This document shows positions 1-10,094 of a stretch of 64,000 nt of DNA, piece after piece. The notes under the pieces were generated by a model. It was not told the DNA's origin and did no database searches. It was given only the letters and a program-made list of their open reading frames with translations. A program made the translations under genes and the position numbers. Numbering within the stretch: position 1 is the stretch's first letter; each line of letters begins with the position of its first letter. The stretch is from Selaginella moellendorffii. Taxonomy: Eukaryota; Streptophyta; Lycopodiopsida; Selaginellales; Selaginellaceae. The stretch is from assembly GCF_000143415.4 (NCBI RefSeq), contig NW_003314409.1:124001-188000 (forward strand), read 5' to 3'.

Positions 1-635
1 AAGATGGAGTCCGAGATGGAGTCCAAGATGGAGTCCGAGATGGACCCGAGATGGAGTCCGAGATGGAGTCTGAGATGGACCCGAGATGAAGTCCGAGATG
101 GAGTCCGAGATGAACCCAAGATGGAGTCCGAGATGGACCCGAGATGGAGTCTGAGATGGAACTGAGACCGAGACTGAGACCGAAACTGAAACCGAGTCCA
201 AGTCCAAAACCGGGACTGAGACCAAGTCTGAGTCTAAGTCCGAGTTCGAGTCCAAATACTAATACAGGTTGTTGGGTGAAAGCCCAAAGCGATCATCCCC
301 CAAGGGGGGGGGGGGCTTGCATGGGGTTCCAAAAGTATAGTAGGGAGAGTGTGGAGCCTAATGGAGCCAATTTGGCTAGGAAAGGCCAATTTGGCCCAGG
401 AAGGCTGCACCCAGGTGTTGGGTGATGAGCTGACCACTGGGAAGTCCAAGACTAGAGTGAATATGGACCAACAAGTGGGTAGCTTGGTGAAGTGTTCAAG
501 AGCCGGCTTTAGTTCCCCCAGGAGATCGAATGATCGATGCTCTCAGTCCAAGTGTGGGTGGCACTACCTACTTGGATACCTGGCGTGGCTCAACGAAACT
601 TCGCTCTAAGCCTATAGCTAGAGCACCCAAAGGTG
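1..635 (+). repeat. Left part of an older, interrupted LTR
   Basis: Positions 1-250 are a GA-rich minisatellite of GAGATGGAGTCC/GAGATGGACCC type. It is followed by the hairpin-like TGGGTGAAAGCCCA, a G run near 305, and sequence closely parallel to positions 1355-1765 inside the complete LTR downstream. The parallel stops at about 635 and resumes at 8200, so this is the left half of a related LTR split by the 641-8199 element. Its true 5' end lies before the window. No host gene is present. Confidence 0.75.
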
Positions 636-640
636 GAAGG

Positions 641-2400
641 TGTGAGACACAAAATCCCTAGGCCCCAAAGTGGAGCCGGAAGGGTGCCACGTGGTAGTGG
701 CCGAAGCGAAAGCCAAACGAGTGTAACACATTTGGGCCAAAAGCTCCGCCTTGAAAGGTTGAGAGCGGGAGTGGAACTCCTAACGAAGGGCTCGAGGAAT
801 GAGCACGAAATGAGCAATAAGCGAGGCTCCAAAAAGGACCAACACATGACACATGGTAGTGTCTGAGAAGGACCCGAGATGGAGTCCGAGGTGGAGTCCG
901 AAGTGGAGTCCGAGGTGGACCCGAGATGGACCCGAGATCGAGTCTGAGATGGACCCGAGATAGAGTCCGAGATGGACCGAGACGGAGTCCGAGATGGACC
1001 CGAAATGGAGTCCAAGATGGAGTCCGAGATGGACCCGAGATGGAGTCCGAGATCGAGTCCGAGATGGACCTGAGATGGAGTCCGAGATCGAGTCCGAGAT
1101 GGACCCGAGATGGAGTCCGAGATCGAGTCCGAGATGGACCCGAGATGGAGTCCGAGATGGACCCGAGATGGAGTCCGAGATGGACCCGAGATGGAGTCCG
1201 AGATGGACCCGCGATGGAGTCCGAGATGGAGTCCGAGATAGACCCGAGACCGAGACCGAGGCCGAGGCCGAAGCCGAGATTGAGACCGAGTCTGAGTCCG
1301 AAACCGGGACCGAGACCGAGTCCGAGTCCGAGTTCGAGCCCGAATCCAAGTCCGAATACTAATACAGGCAGTTGGGTGAAAGCCCAAAGCGATCGTCCCC
1401 CAGGGGGGGGGGGGGCTACGGGGGGTTCCAAAAGTATAGTAGGGAGAGTATAGGGGTTGGAGCCCAGTGGAGCCAATTTGGCCAGGAAAGGCCAGTTTGG
1501 CCCAGGAAGGGCCAGTTGGGCCCAGGAAGGCCAGACCCAGTGTTGGGTGATGAGCTGACCACTGGGAAGTCCAAGACTAGAGTGAACATGGACCGACAAG
1601 CGGGGTAGCTTGGTGAAGTGTTCAAGAGCCGGCTCTAGTTCCCCCGGGAGATCGACTGGCCGATGCTCCTAGTCCAAGTGTGGGTGGCACTACCTACTTG
1701 GATACCAGGCGTGGCTCAACGGAACCTCGCTCTAAGCCCATGGCTAGAGCACCCGAGGGCAGAAGGCGAGGAGAGTACCTAGGTGGCTCACGTAAGGCCA
1801 CGGTGTTCCGAAATGTTGTCCCAAAGGCCCAGACTGTGGAAAGGAAGAGGAGCAGTCCTCTGGGGTAGTGACCAAGGACACAGTCGTGTGGTGAGGAAGT
1901 CCCAGAGGACCATGGGACTTAGTGGTCGGGCCTGTGGGTCTCGATCCAGTGGCAGTGTTGGCAAACACGGCCAGGGGCAGAAAGGGACTTAGTGGGGACT
2001 GACAGAGGGATATTGGGGAAGGCTATTCCCCTTGTCGGTGGGCATCCTAAGGATGCTAAGGAGTGGATCTGAGATGACCACTCACGGATGGTTTGCCTAG
2101 TCTTGGAGAGCCAAGACTGTGATGCAAGTGGTATTGGACTACCAGTGTGGCAAAGGTGATTGGGCATGGCCTTAGCGTAACGGGCTGCTATGTCGGTGGT
2201 ACCTTTGAGTGTCAGTCATGGGATCGGACACGTGGAGCACTTGGACCAAGTGCAAATGTTGAGTGGCATGGATGCCATTCTCGGGGCTAGCAAGTCCCAA
2301 GTCCTGGATTGGACTTATGGAGGTTGTGAATGAGACTCCTCCAAGTGGTCGGAGGTGTGGTTAAGTGACTAAAGTAGAATGGAAAATTTAGTCGCTTACA
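641..2400 (+). repeat. 5' LTR of the complete element
   Basis: 1760 bp, starting TGTGAG and ending TTACA. Layout: unique segment 641-867; 23-bp minisatellite about 868-1245; hexamer-like GAGWCC repeats to about 1355; TGGGTGAAAGCCCA hairpin at about 1374; a long G run near 1405; then a unique segment to 2400. ACGTG cores occur near 687 and 2228. ORFs reported across the minisatellite in several frames arise because the 23-bp unit lacks stops; they are not genes. Confidence 0.9.
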
Positions 2401-2403
2401 ATT

Positions 2404-2415
2404 TGGTATCGGAGC
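2404..2415 (+). other. Primer-binding site (tRNA-iMet type)
   Basis: TGGTATCGGAGC lies 3 bp after the left LTR. The plant consensus complementary to the 3' end of initiator tRNA-Met is TGGTATCAGAGC, so there is one mismatch (A to G). Confidence 0.85.
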
Positions 2416-5400
2416 TGTTCCTTAGTCCGACTTTTATTGGTGCTCAAGTATATCATCACTTGTGTTGGCATCAGAAGGTCTAAGGAGTGGGCCTATCCTT
2501 GTGGAGTAGCAAGTCAGGAAGACATAGCTCTCTATTACAGTTCATGTGTGAACTTGTAAACAAGGTGGTGGATAGAAAAGGGCCAATAATGGAACGACTT
2601 TGGGATCTTGGGAACAGTGCAAGGTTTTCCTCATTGAGTTGAGGATGTGATCCAGATGAGCGTTTGACTTAGCAAACTGGCTAATATAGTTGTGGTAAAT
2701 AACTATAACTGGGATCACAGGAAAGATAGAGACTCCAAAACAATAAAGGAGTCACAAGGTTATCCTCATGTAGTTGAGGTTGGTGCTCATGAATGTGAGA
2801 CCAGGATTAATGACCGTGGGAGGTCAAATACGGAAGAGGACTCAAGTCCTTGAAATGGTAGCCGGGGCTACCTCTTATAAATGAGGGAACAACCCAAGGA
2901 GTTGGGGGTGTACTTAGAGGATGAGTTGGTATTCTCATCACATGGACAAGTGGTCCTAAGGGGCAAAAGGTTGCCCCAAGAGAACAAATCAAGTGTCGGA
3001 GGAACACTTGCAAAGATGGTCCTTGTGAGCAGGACTTGAATACAAGAAGTTGTATTCCAGCAAGTTGGCACCTCGAAGACCAAGACCTCGCAGGTCGTTG
3101 GATTAGCAAAGTCTAAAATGCTGTATGACTCAAGTGGAGTCAAGAAACGGTCCTAAGGGATTGGTTGAAGCATTTGGACTGAGGTGTATGGTGCCCCATG
3201 AGATATGGGGAGGAACATAAGATCCAAGTATGAGAACAGTAGGTATCTCATTGATGGCAGAATGTGCCATGCTAAAGTTGTGGGAAAGATGCTCCCAAAA
3301 GAAAGCAACTTTGGCCCAGAGTTGGGTGCAAACACTATGGTGCAATGCTAATGGATAAGTGGCATAAGAAACAACTATATTAGCCTTGGCGAGACCTAGA
3401 CACTAATAAGTAGTGTCTTAGAGGTAGGCTCGTGGAGCCGATGGTGTGGAGACACCAAATGTGCCAAGGTGTGATACCTTGAGGCTATGTTGGTGGGTTC
3501 ATGAGAACCCCTTGCCAAAGGAATCCCAATGGAAATGGGAATGGCATAGCCTAAGCTGCAGAGCATGCAGTTGGAGTGTGGTGACCCAGATAATGATGGA
3601 GGTGTGGAAGCACCAAGCAATGAGTTGTAAGACTTGACAACTATGAGGCAACTAAGCAAGAGGTGCAAAATAACTGGTTAAACGGGTAGAAGGTAGCTAC
3701 CCAAGACTTCTTAATAGCATAGGGAAGTTGGATATACCCTTACGGGGGATAAATTGCTTATGTTGCGATATAGTAAGTCAATGTCATAAAAGGAAATACT
3801 CATTGTCAAGAAAGCCATCATTGGGACACCCGAACACTCTAGAACACCAGAAGGTGGTGTTTGATGTCGCGAGGGCAATGGATAAGGCCCAAGGGACTAA
3901 GTCCCTAGCGAATGATGGATAGAAGGTGCTATCCAAATGTCCAAGGTTGCGGAGACAGGAGAGGACTGTCTACCCGAGTTGGACAAAGCCAAAAAATGGA
4001 ATTTTGGCAAGGCTAGTGATGGGCATGTAAAGGCCCATAAGCAACAATGTAATCCCAGTATGTGGGATTATAAGGTGAGCATACCCGGATTGAGGAACCA
4101 CTCCATGGGCTATTGGGTAGGTTCATCCCTAAGGATACTTGCTAAGGCATGATAGAAAGTGCAAAGCTATCCTCCTGGTCTGGAGGAGAATGACCGAAGG
4201 AAAGGTGTGAAGCCAAAAGCAAGAAGTAAGGGGATAGAACCGAACCACAGGAATCGAAGGGCATAACCAAGGTTGGTTATGCCAGCTGGGAGTGGAGAAT
4301 CAAGTGGGGGCTCGAGGGTGTTGCCGCTAGCAATCGTGATGCCCTGGAGAGTCTAAAATATGGAATTGTCCATGTTAGACTATGTGGCAATTGGAAAGCT
4401 TGCAAAAAGGGAGGCCTTAGCAAGCTAAGGGACAGAGTTCCTTCAAGGTTCCCGAAGACGATTCTAGGTAGCTTAGTACCTAGAAAGGCCAAGTGTAAAT
4501 GGTTCATAGAACGTGCGAAATCAGAGTGGCGCAGCAGAAGCGTGGTTTTGAAGCTTGCCATAAGGCAAGGATGTCAAGGTTAGGGAAGTAGTTCCCGAGT
4601 GTTCAAAGAGAGGGCTTTGAACGAAAGTCGATGACCAAGGACTTTCACGCTTATGTAGGAACCATGTTACAGTGGTCGGAGGACTTGCCAAGTGAGGTTG
4701 GCAAGTCGGGGGGAACAAATACCCTAGTTGAAGGTGATAACTTCAAAAAGGGTGGGCCATGGGGCCAAGCATGGAGGAGTCCATGCATGATCACAGGCTT
4801 GTCAAGTGAGAGGACTTGGCAGTGGGGAGGAACTAGGTTCCTAAGCTGTGATCTATAGCGCGCTTTAAGTATAAGTTGGTGCACCGGCGTGGGGAGTCAC
4901 GCCAGGCATCTTGTGTGATGCCATCCGTAGATGCATATACGGAGGTTGGGTTCGAGTCCCGACCCTCTAGTGCTTGGGTTCGAGTCCCAAATCACTAGGG
5001 CGTGGTGATGGTTTGGAATATGGGGACACTCATATTTCGGTGGTCATGGACTCTCAGTGGGGAGACTGGTTTGGGCACACCGCCAAGTGAGGGATGCCTC
5101 GGAGTCGTGATGCACGGTTAGATTGCTTAGTGTGGCTCAGCATATCTAACTTGAACACTTTGGTGCAAGTGGCACCAAGGACGTGGTGAATGAGATGGGG
5201 ACACCCAGTCTCAGTTGTTATGGACCCTTGGCCGGAAGGGCTGGCTTGGGCGCACCGCCAAGTGTGGGGGATGCCCCCGGGGTCGTAGTTAACAAGTTAA
5301 AGGTCTGGAAGACCTAGTACCTATTGGCAAACCTGTTAAGGTGCCGAGGTGAGATCACTAGATGATCTTGTGGCTAAATGAGGACGCAGTCCTTGTTTGG

Positions 5401-6445
5401 GCTAAGGAATAAGGTTCCTAGTTCAAAGTGTTGATTTGAACTATTGATGATGGTGTGGCTTGGTCAAGGTGACCAAGTGGGTAAAGCACCTTAAGGAAAT
5501 GAGCTATGTCATTGCGATGGCATAGTGTGTCCAAGGAGAGTAGTCTCTAAAGAGACCTATGGGAGGGTCACAAAGTTGGGCCGTGGATAGAGCCCACTGC
5601 AGAAGATGCTAAAGAGACTTACTAGGGGTGAACACCCTAGTATTGGCAAAGCAGAGCCTTTGCTATGGAATCAAAAGAATACCTCAAGGAGGGAGGTAGA
5701 GATTCGGTGTTGCTTGGTGCAACAATCAACGGATAGGAGCAAAAGATGAGTGGCCAAGATAGGGCTGTGGAATCCCTTGGAAGGAATCCAAGTGGCAAAG
5801 TTAGGCGAGGAACACTAATGTGTTGGACGCTAACAAATTGCGGGAAAGGAAGTGTGTTTCCAAGGATGGATTCCGAATTGCTCCGATTTGGCGAAAGTGG
5901 AAGCTCCAAGGGAGGGAGCGGTAAGGTAGCCAAATGATAGGGCCATGGACAGCCCTAGCACAAAGTATGATAAATGGAACTTAGTGCCTAAGGTGGCATG
6001 AAATAGAAAAGAGGATGATGGTGCCCTCAAGTAAAGAACTTCCTAAGATGGGGAAGTGGAGTTGCACAAAAAGTGCAATGCAAGGTGTTGGAGACACCTA
6101 GGAAATTGAAACTACTCGAGAAGGAGTAGTGGGATTGACTTAGAGAAGGGTCTCTAAGAGGTTTAGCGAGAACTAAACCAATAAAAGGAGGGAACCACTA
6201 CATGTGGTCCAATCAGTCTCTAAGTTGGAGAGACTACCCTCCTTAGAGGATGGGCAAGGCATGGTGAGCCTTTGGTGTCAAACCATTGACGAATATGTAG
6301 AAGGCATGGTGAGCCTTCAATGTCAGACCATTGACAAATATTGGCTAGATGCCAAGGATGGAAATGGTAACACATGAGGGTGCTACTTTATAAAATGGTT
6401 TACCGTTCGATGAGGACATCGAACTTCGTCTATGGGTGGTGGAGT
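2416..6445 (+). other. Interior of the complete LTR element, non-coding
   Basis: About 4 kb, purine-rich on the + strand, with only short scattered ORFs and none resembling a retroelement protein. The last 25 bases (6421-6445) end in TATGGGTGGTGGAGT, the probable polypurine tract; nearly the same sequence recurs at 17153-17177. Two T-arm-like hairpins lie at 4944-4990 (separate entry). No host gene is visible. Confidence 0.75.
4944..4990 (+). repeat. Tandem tRNA T-arm-like (B-box) motifs
   Basis: Two copies of GGGTTCGAGTCCC lie about 29 bp apart, the first flanked by GGTT/GACC arms. They match the RNA polymerase III B-box consensus GGTTCGANTCC. The same paired arrangement occurs at 16931-16986 in the other element. 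No A-box or cloverleaf partner was found, so this is not a tRNA gene. Confidence 0.5.
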
Positions 6446-8199
6446 TGTGAGACACAAAATCCCTAGGCCCCAAAGTGGAGCCGGAAGGGTGCCACGTGGT
6501 AGTGGCCGAAGCGAAAGCCAAACGAGTGTAACACATTTGGGCCAAAAGCTCCGCCTTGAAAGGTCGAGAGCGGGAGTGGAACTCCTAACGAAGGGCTCGA
6601 GGAATGAGCACGAAATGAGCAATAAGCGAGGCTCCAAAAAGGACCAACACATGACACATGGTAGTGTCCGAGAAGGACCCGAGATGGAGTCCGAGGTGGA
6701 GTCCGAAGTGGAGTCCGAGGTGGACCCGAGATGGACCCGAGATAGAGTCCGAGATGGACCCGAGATAGAGTCCGAGATGGACCGAGACGGAGTCCGAGAT
6801 GGACCGAGACGGAGTTCGAGATGGACCCGAAATGGAGTCCGAGATGGACCCGAAATGGAGTCCGAGATGGAGTCCGAGATGGACCCGAGATGGAGTCCGA
6901 GATCGAGTCCGAGATGGACCCGAGATGGAGTCCGAGATCGAGTCCGAGATGGACCCGAGATGGAGTCCGAGATGGACCCGAGATGGAGTCCGAGATGGAC
7001 CCGAGATGGAGTCCGAGATGGAGTCCGAGATGGACCCGAGACCGAGACCGAGGCCGAGGCCGAAGCCGAGACCGAGACCGAGTCCGAGTCCGAAACCGGG
7101 ACCGAGACCGAGTCCGAGTCCGAGTTCGAGCCCGAGTCCGAGTCCGAATACTAATACAGGCAGTTGGGTGAAAGCCCAAAGCGATCGTCCCCCAGGGGGG
7201 GGGGGGGGGGGGGGCTGCGGGGGGTTCCAAAAGTATAGTAGGTAGAGTATGGGGGTTGGAGCCCAGTGGAGCCAGTTTGGCCAGGAAAGGCCAGTTTGGC
7301 CCAAGAAGGGCCAGTTGGGCCCAGGAAGGCCAGACCCAGTGTTGGGTGATGAGCTGACCACTGGGAAGTCCAAGACTAGAGTGAACATGGACCGACAAGC
7401 GGGGTAGCTTGGTGAAGTGTTCAAGAGCCGGCTCTAGTTCCCCCGGGAGATCGACTGGCCGATGCTCCCAGTCCAAGTGTGGGTGGCACTACCTACTTGG
7501 ATACCAGGCGTGGCTCAACGGAACCTCGCTCTAAGCCCATGGCTAGAGCACCCGAGGGCAGAAGGCGAGGAGAGTACCCAGGTGGCTCGCGTAAGGCCAC
7601 GGTGTTCCGAAATGTTGTCCCAAAGGCCCAGACTATGGAAAGGAAGAGGAGCAGTCCTCTGGGGTAGTGACCAAGGACACAGTCGTGTGGTGAGGAAGTC
7701 CCAGAGGACCATGGGACTTAGTGGTCGGGCCTGTGGGTCTTGATCCAGTGGCAGTGTTGGCAAACACGGCCAGGGGCAGAAAGGGACTTAGTGGGGACTG
7801 ACAGAGGGATATTGGGGAAGGCTATTCCCCTTGTCGGTGGGCATCCTAAGGATGCTAAGGAGTGGATCTGAGATGACCACTCACGGATGGTTTGCCTAGT
7901 CTTGGAGAGCCAAGACTGTGATGCAAGTGGTATTGGACTACCAGTGTGGCAAAGGTGATTGGGCATGGCCTTAGCGTAACGGGCTGCTATGTCGGTGGTA
8001 CCTTTGAGTGTTAGTCATGGGATCGGACACGTGGAGCACTTGGACCAAGTGCAAATGTTGAGTGGCATGGATGCCATTCTCGGGGCTAGCAAGTCCCAAG
8101 TCCTGGATTGGACTTATGGAGGTTGTGAATGAGACTCCTCCAAGTGGTCGGAGGTGTGGTTAAGTGACTAAAGTAGAATGGAAAATTTAGTCGCTTACA
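6446..8199 (+). repeat. 3' LTR of the complete element
   Basis: 1754 bp, starting TGTGAGACAC and ending GCTTACA, matching the 641-2400 LTR along its length with scattered substitutions. Indels are mainly in the minisatellite (about 6673-7040) and in the G run near 7196-7213. It is followed by the GAAGG target duplication. Confidence 0.9.
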
Positions 8200-8840
8200 G
8201 AAGGCAGGGAGAGTACTCATAAGGCTCGCGTAGGGCCACGGTGTTCCAAAATGTTGTCCCAAAGGCCCAGACAATGGAAAGGAAGAGGAGTAATCCTTTG
8301 GTGTAGTGACCAAGGATACAGTTGTGTGGTGAGGAAGTCCCAAAGGACTATGGGACTTAGTGGTTGGGCTTGTGGGCCTTGATCCAGTGGCAGTGTTAGC
8401 AAACACGGCCATGGGAAGAAAAGGGACTTGATGGGGACCAGAAAAAGGATATTGGGGAAGGCTATTCCCTATGTCTGCAAGCATCCTAAGGATGCTAAGG
8501 AGTGGATCTGGGATGATCATTCATAAACGGATAGCCTAGTCTTTGAGAAATGGGACTGTGATGTAGGTGGTGTCAGACCACCAGTGTGACCAAGGTGAAC
8601 GGACATGGCCTTAGTGTAATGGGTTGATATGTTGGTGGTACCTTAGGGTGTCGGTCATGGGATCGGACACGTGGAGCACTTGGACCAAGTGCAATGGTTG
8701 AGTGGCATGAATGCCATTCTTGGGGCTAGCAAGTCCCTAAATCCAAAATAAGACTTACGGAAGTTGTGAGTGAGACTCCTCTAAGTGGTCGGAGGTGTGG
8801 TTAAGTGACTAGAGTAGAATGGAAAATTTAGTGGTTTACA
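8200..8840 (+). repeat. Right part of the interrupted older LTR
   Basis: Sequence parallel to 1765-2400 (for example the GGATCGGACACGTGGAGC segment at about 8656) with many more differences than the two LTRs of the inner element show. It ends GTTTACA at 8840. No primer-binding site follows directly, so this could be a 3' or solo LTR. Confidence 0.7.
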
Positions 8841-9959
8841 GTATCATATGTTAGTCCTTTTGTGTCCATTTTCTAAAAACTCACTTACTACTTGCTTTGT
8901 GCTCATTCTTCGAGCACTTTGTTAGGAGTCCCCCTCTGTCGCGCATGTGACTTCGGGTATCGAAAGTTACCTGTCGACTAGTCCTTACGGACACTCTTAC
9001 CTTACTGCCACGATGGCAGGAGGTCAGTATTGCTGGACCCTTTGTCAGCCCCTCTTGTTCAAGTGTTAGTAAACTGGACTTTGCATCTGTACTTGGCCGG
9101 ATGAGCATAAGGACGGAATTCCTAAGTGTCTATTCAGCCAAGCATACTTGGCCTGGCTTTTTAGTTCTCTTTTGCTCTGTTTTGCACTGGCTTGACAAGA
9201 ACCCTCGCATATTGAGATTAGTCCCTCAATATCGCTACATGATAGCTTACCGTGTCTGCCAAACACCCTCGCTATCATGCCCTTTGTGTTAGTCTCATTT
9301 CGGTCCCAAATGCTATTTATGGAAAGTGTCCAGATTTGCTCATTTGGCATATCTACGGAATGTAGAGATCGGCCTGAACACAATGGTGTTCGTCCCGTGT
9401 TCAAATTCGCAATCTAGGGACATTCCATATTTAGTAAGTTTCGAGCTTGTCCCAGAGACTAACTCCTGATACTAAGGGAGGCTTGGGGTGAAAGCCCAAA
9501 GCATGTGTTCCTCAAGGGGGGGGGGGGGGGGGGGGGCTATAGGGGGTTCCAAATGTATAGTAAGGATAGTGGGTAGGTTGGGCATGGCCGACCAACCTGA
9601 GACATAGTCTAGCTCCCGCTTGCGTGCCTGTCCTTGTTTTGCGTCCGGCTTGGGTCTAAGCCCAAGTTCCATTCCATGCTAGTTGGTGGAGTACCCATAT
9701 CCTCACGTTAGGCCACCGGTATACCGAAATAGCGCCAGACTCCGTTTGGCTCCGTTTTGCGTGCTGGTCCTGGCATTGGGATGCTGGTTGCTCTAGGACT
9801 GTTCCAAGTTGCTCCGGGCTCCTGTCCCTTCGCTCCTTGGGCTTCATGCTCGGGAGTTGGTCCGTGGTTCGGTTCCATCACTCCTTGGCTCCATGCTTGG
9901 GAGTTTGGCACCGTTCCTTTGTTCAGTGGCCCAAGGCCCTGAACCTCGGGTTCCTATGG

Positions 9960-9998
9960 ACACGTGGCATGTGACACGTGGCATTTGTCACGTGGCAC
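9960..9998 (+). promoter_or_regulatory. Cluster of three G-box/ABRE-like CACGTGGC sites
   Basis: CACGTGGCA occurs three times within 39 bp, spaced 15-16 bp. CACGTGGC is the classic G-box/abscisic-acid response element bound by bZIP factors in land plants. Its place shortly before an LTR end and primer-binding site fits a retroelement promoter. Activity is inferred. Confidence 0.5.
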
Positions 9999-10027
9999 AA
10001 AGAGGGTTTAGGTTCCGCTTCGTGGTG

Positions 10028-10056
10028 TTATCCTATGGTAAATCACCATAGGATAA
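10028..10056. repeat. Perfect 12-bp inverted repeat with 5-nt loop
   Basis: TTATCCTATGGT and ACCATAGGATAA are exact reverse complements separated by AAATC. It lies 25 bp before the LTR end, where retroelement RNAs often carry terminator or polyadenylation structures. A decayed relative is visible near 56089-56140. Confidence 0.7.
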
Positions 10057-10082
10057 AGGGTCAAAACCACGTGCGCTACATT

Positions 10083-10094
10083 TGGTATCAGAGG
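10083..10094 (+). other. Primer-binding site of the second element
   Basis: TGGTATCAGAGG, one base from the plant tRNA-iMet primer consensus, two bases after the LTR end at 10080. Confidence 0.75.

Larger units (their letters stand above)
641..8199 (+). mobile_element. Complete non-autonomous LTR retrotransposon
   Basis: Two near-identical direct repeats (641-2400 and 6446-8199) both begin TGTGAGACAC and end GCTTACA, giving the TG...CA ends of LTRs. The five bases before the left LTR (636-640) and after the right LTR (8200-8204) are both GAAGG, a typical 5-bp target-site duplication. A primer-binding site lies at 2404-2415 and a purine-rich tract directly before the right LTR. The 4-kb interior has no ORF over about 100 codons and nothing resembling gag, protease, reverse transcriptase or integrase, so mobilisation would need proteins from another element (LARD-like). 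High LTR similarity points to recent insertion. Family (Ty3 or Ty1) cannot be set from the element itself. The gag of the related element at 15373 looks Ty3/gypsy-like, which is only suggestive. Confidence 0.9.
8841..10080 (+). repeat. LTR-like segment of a second element
   Basis: The right boundary is supported by ...GCTACA at 10080 followed by a primer-binding site. It shares the GGGTGAAAGCCC hairpin (about 9487), a G run of about 20 (9517-9536) and the GGGGGTTCCAAA-GTATAGTA block with the other LTRs. Near its 3' end are three close CACGTGGCA copies (9960-9998) and a 12-bp-arm inverted repeat (10028-10056). The left boundary is not visible, and 8841-9474 shows nothing else recognisable. The short ORFs here have no family features. 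Confidence 0.55.

Noticed and set aside
590-1599. Long overlapping ORFs (up to about 310 codons) on both strands over the GA-rich repeat
   Set aside because: They come from the stop-free 23-bp minisatellite and recur wherever it occurs (also 6432-7476). Their composition follows the repeat, with no domain or independent start.
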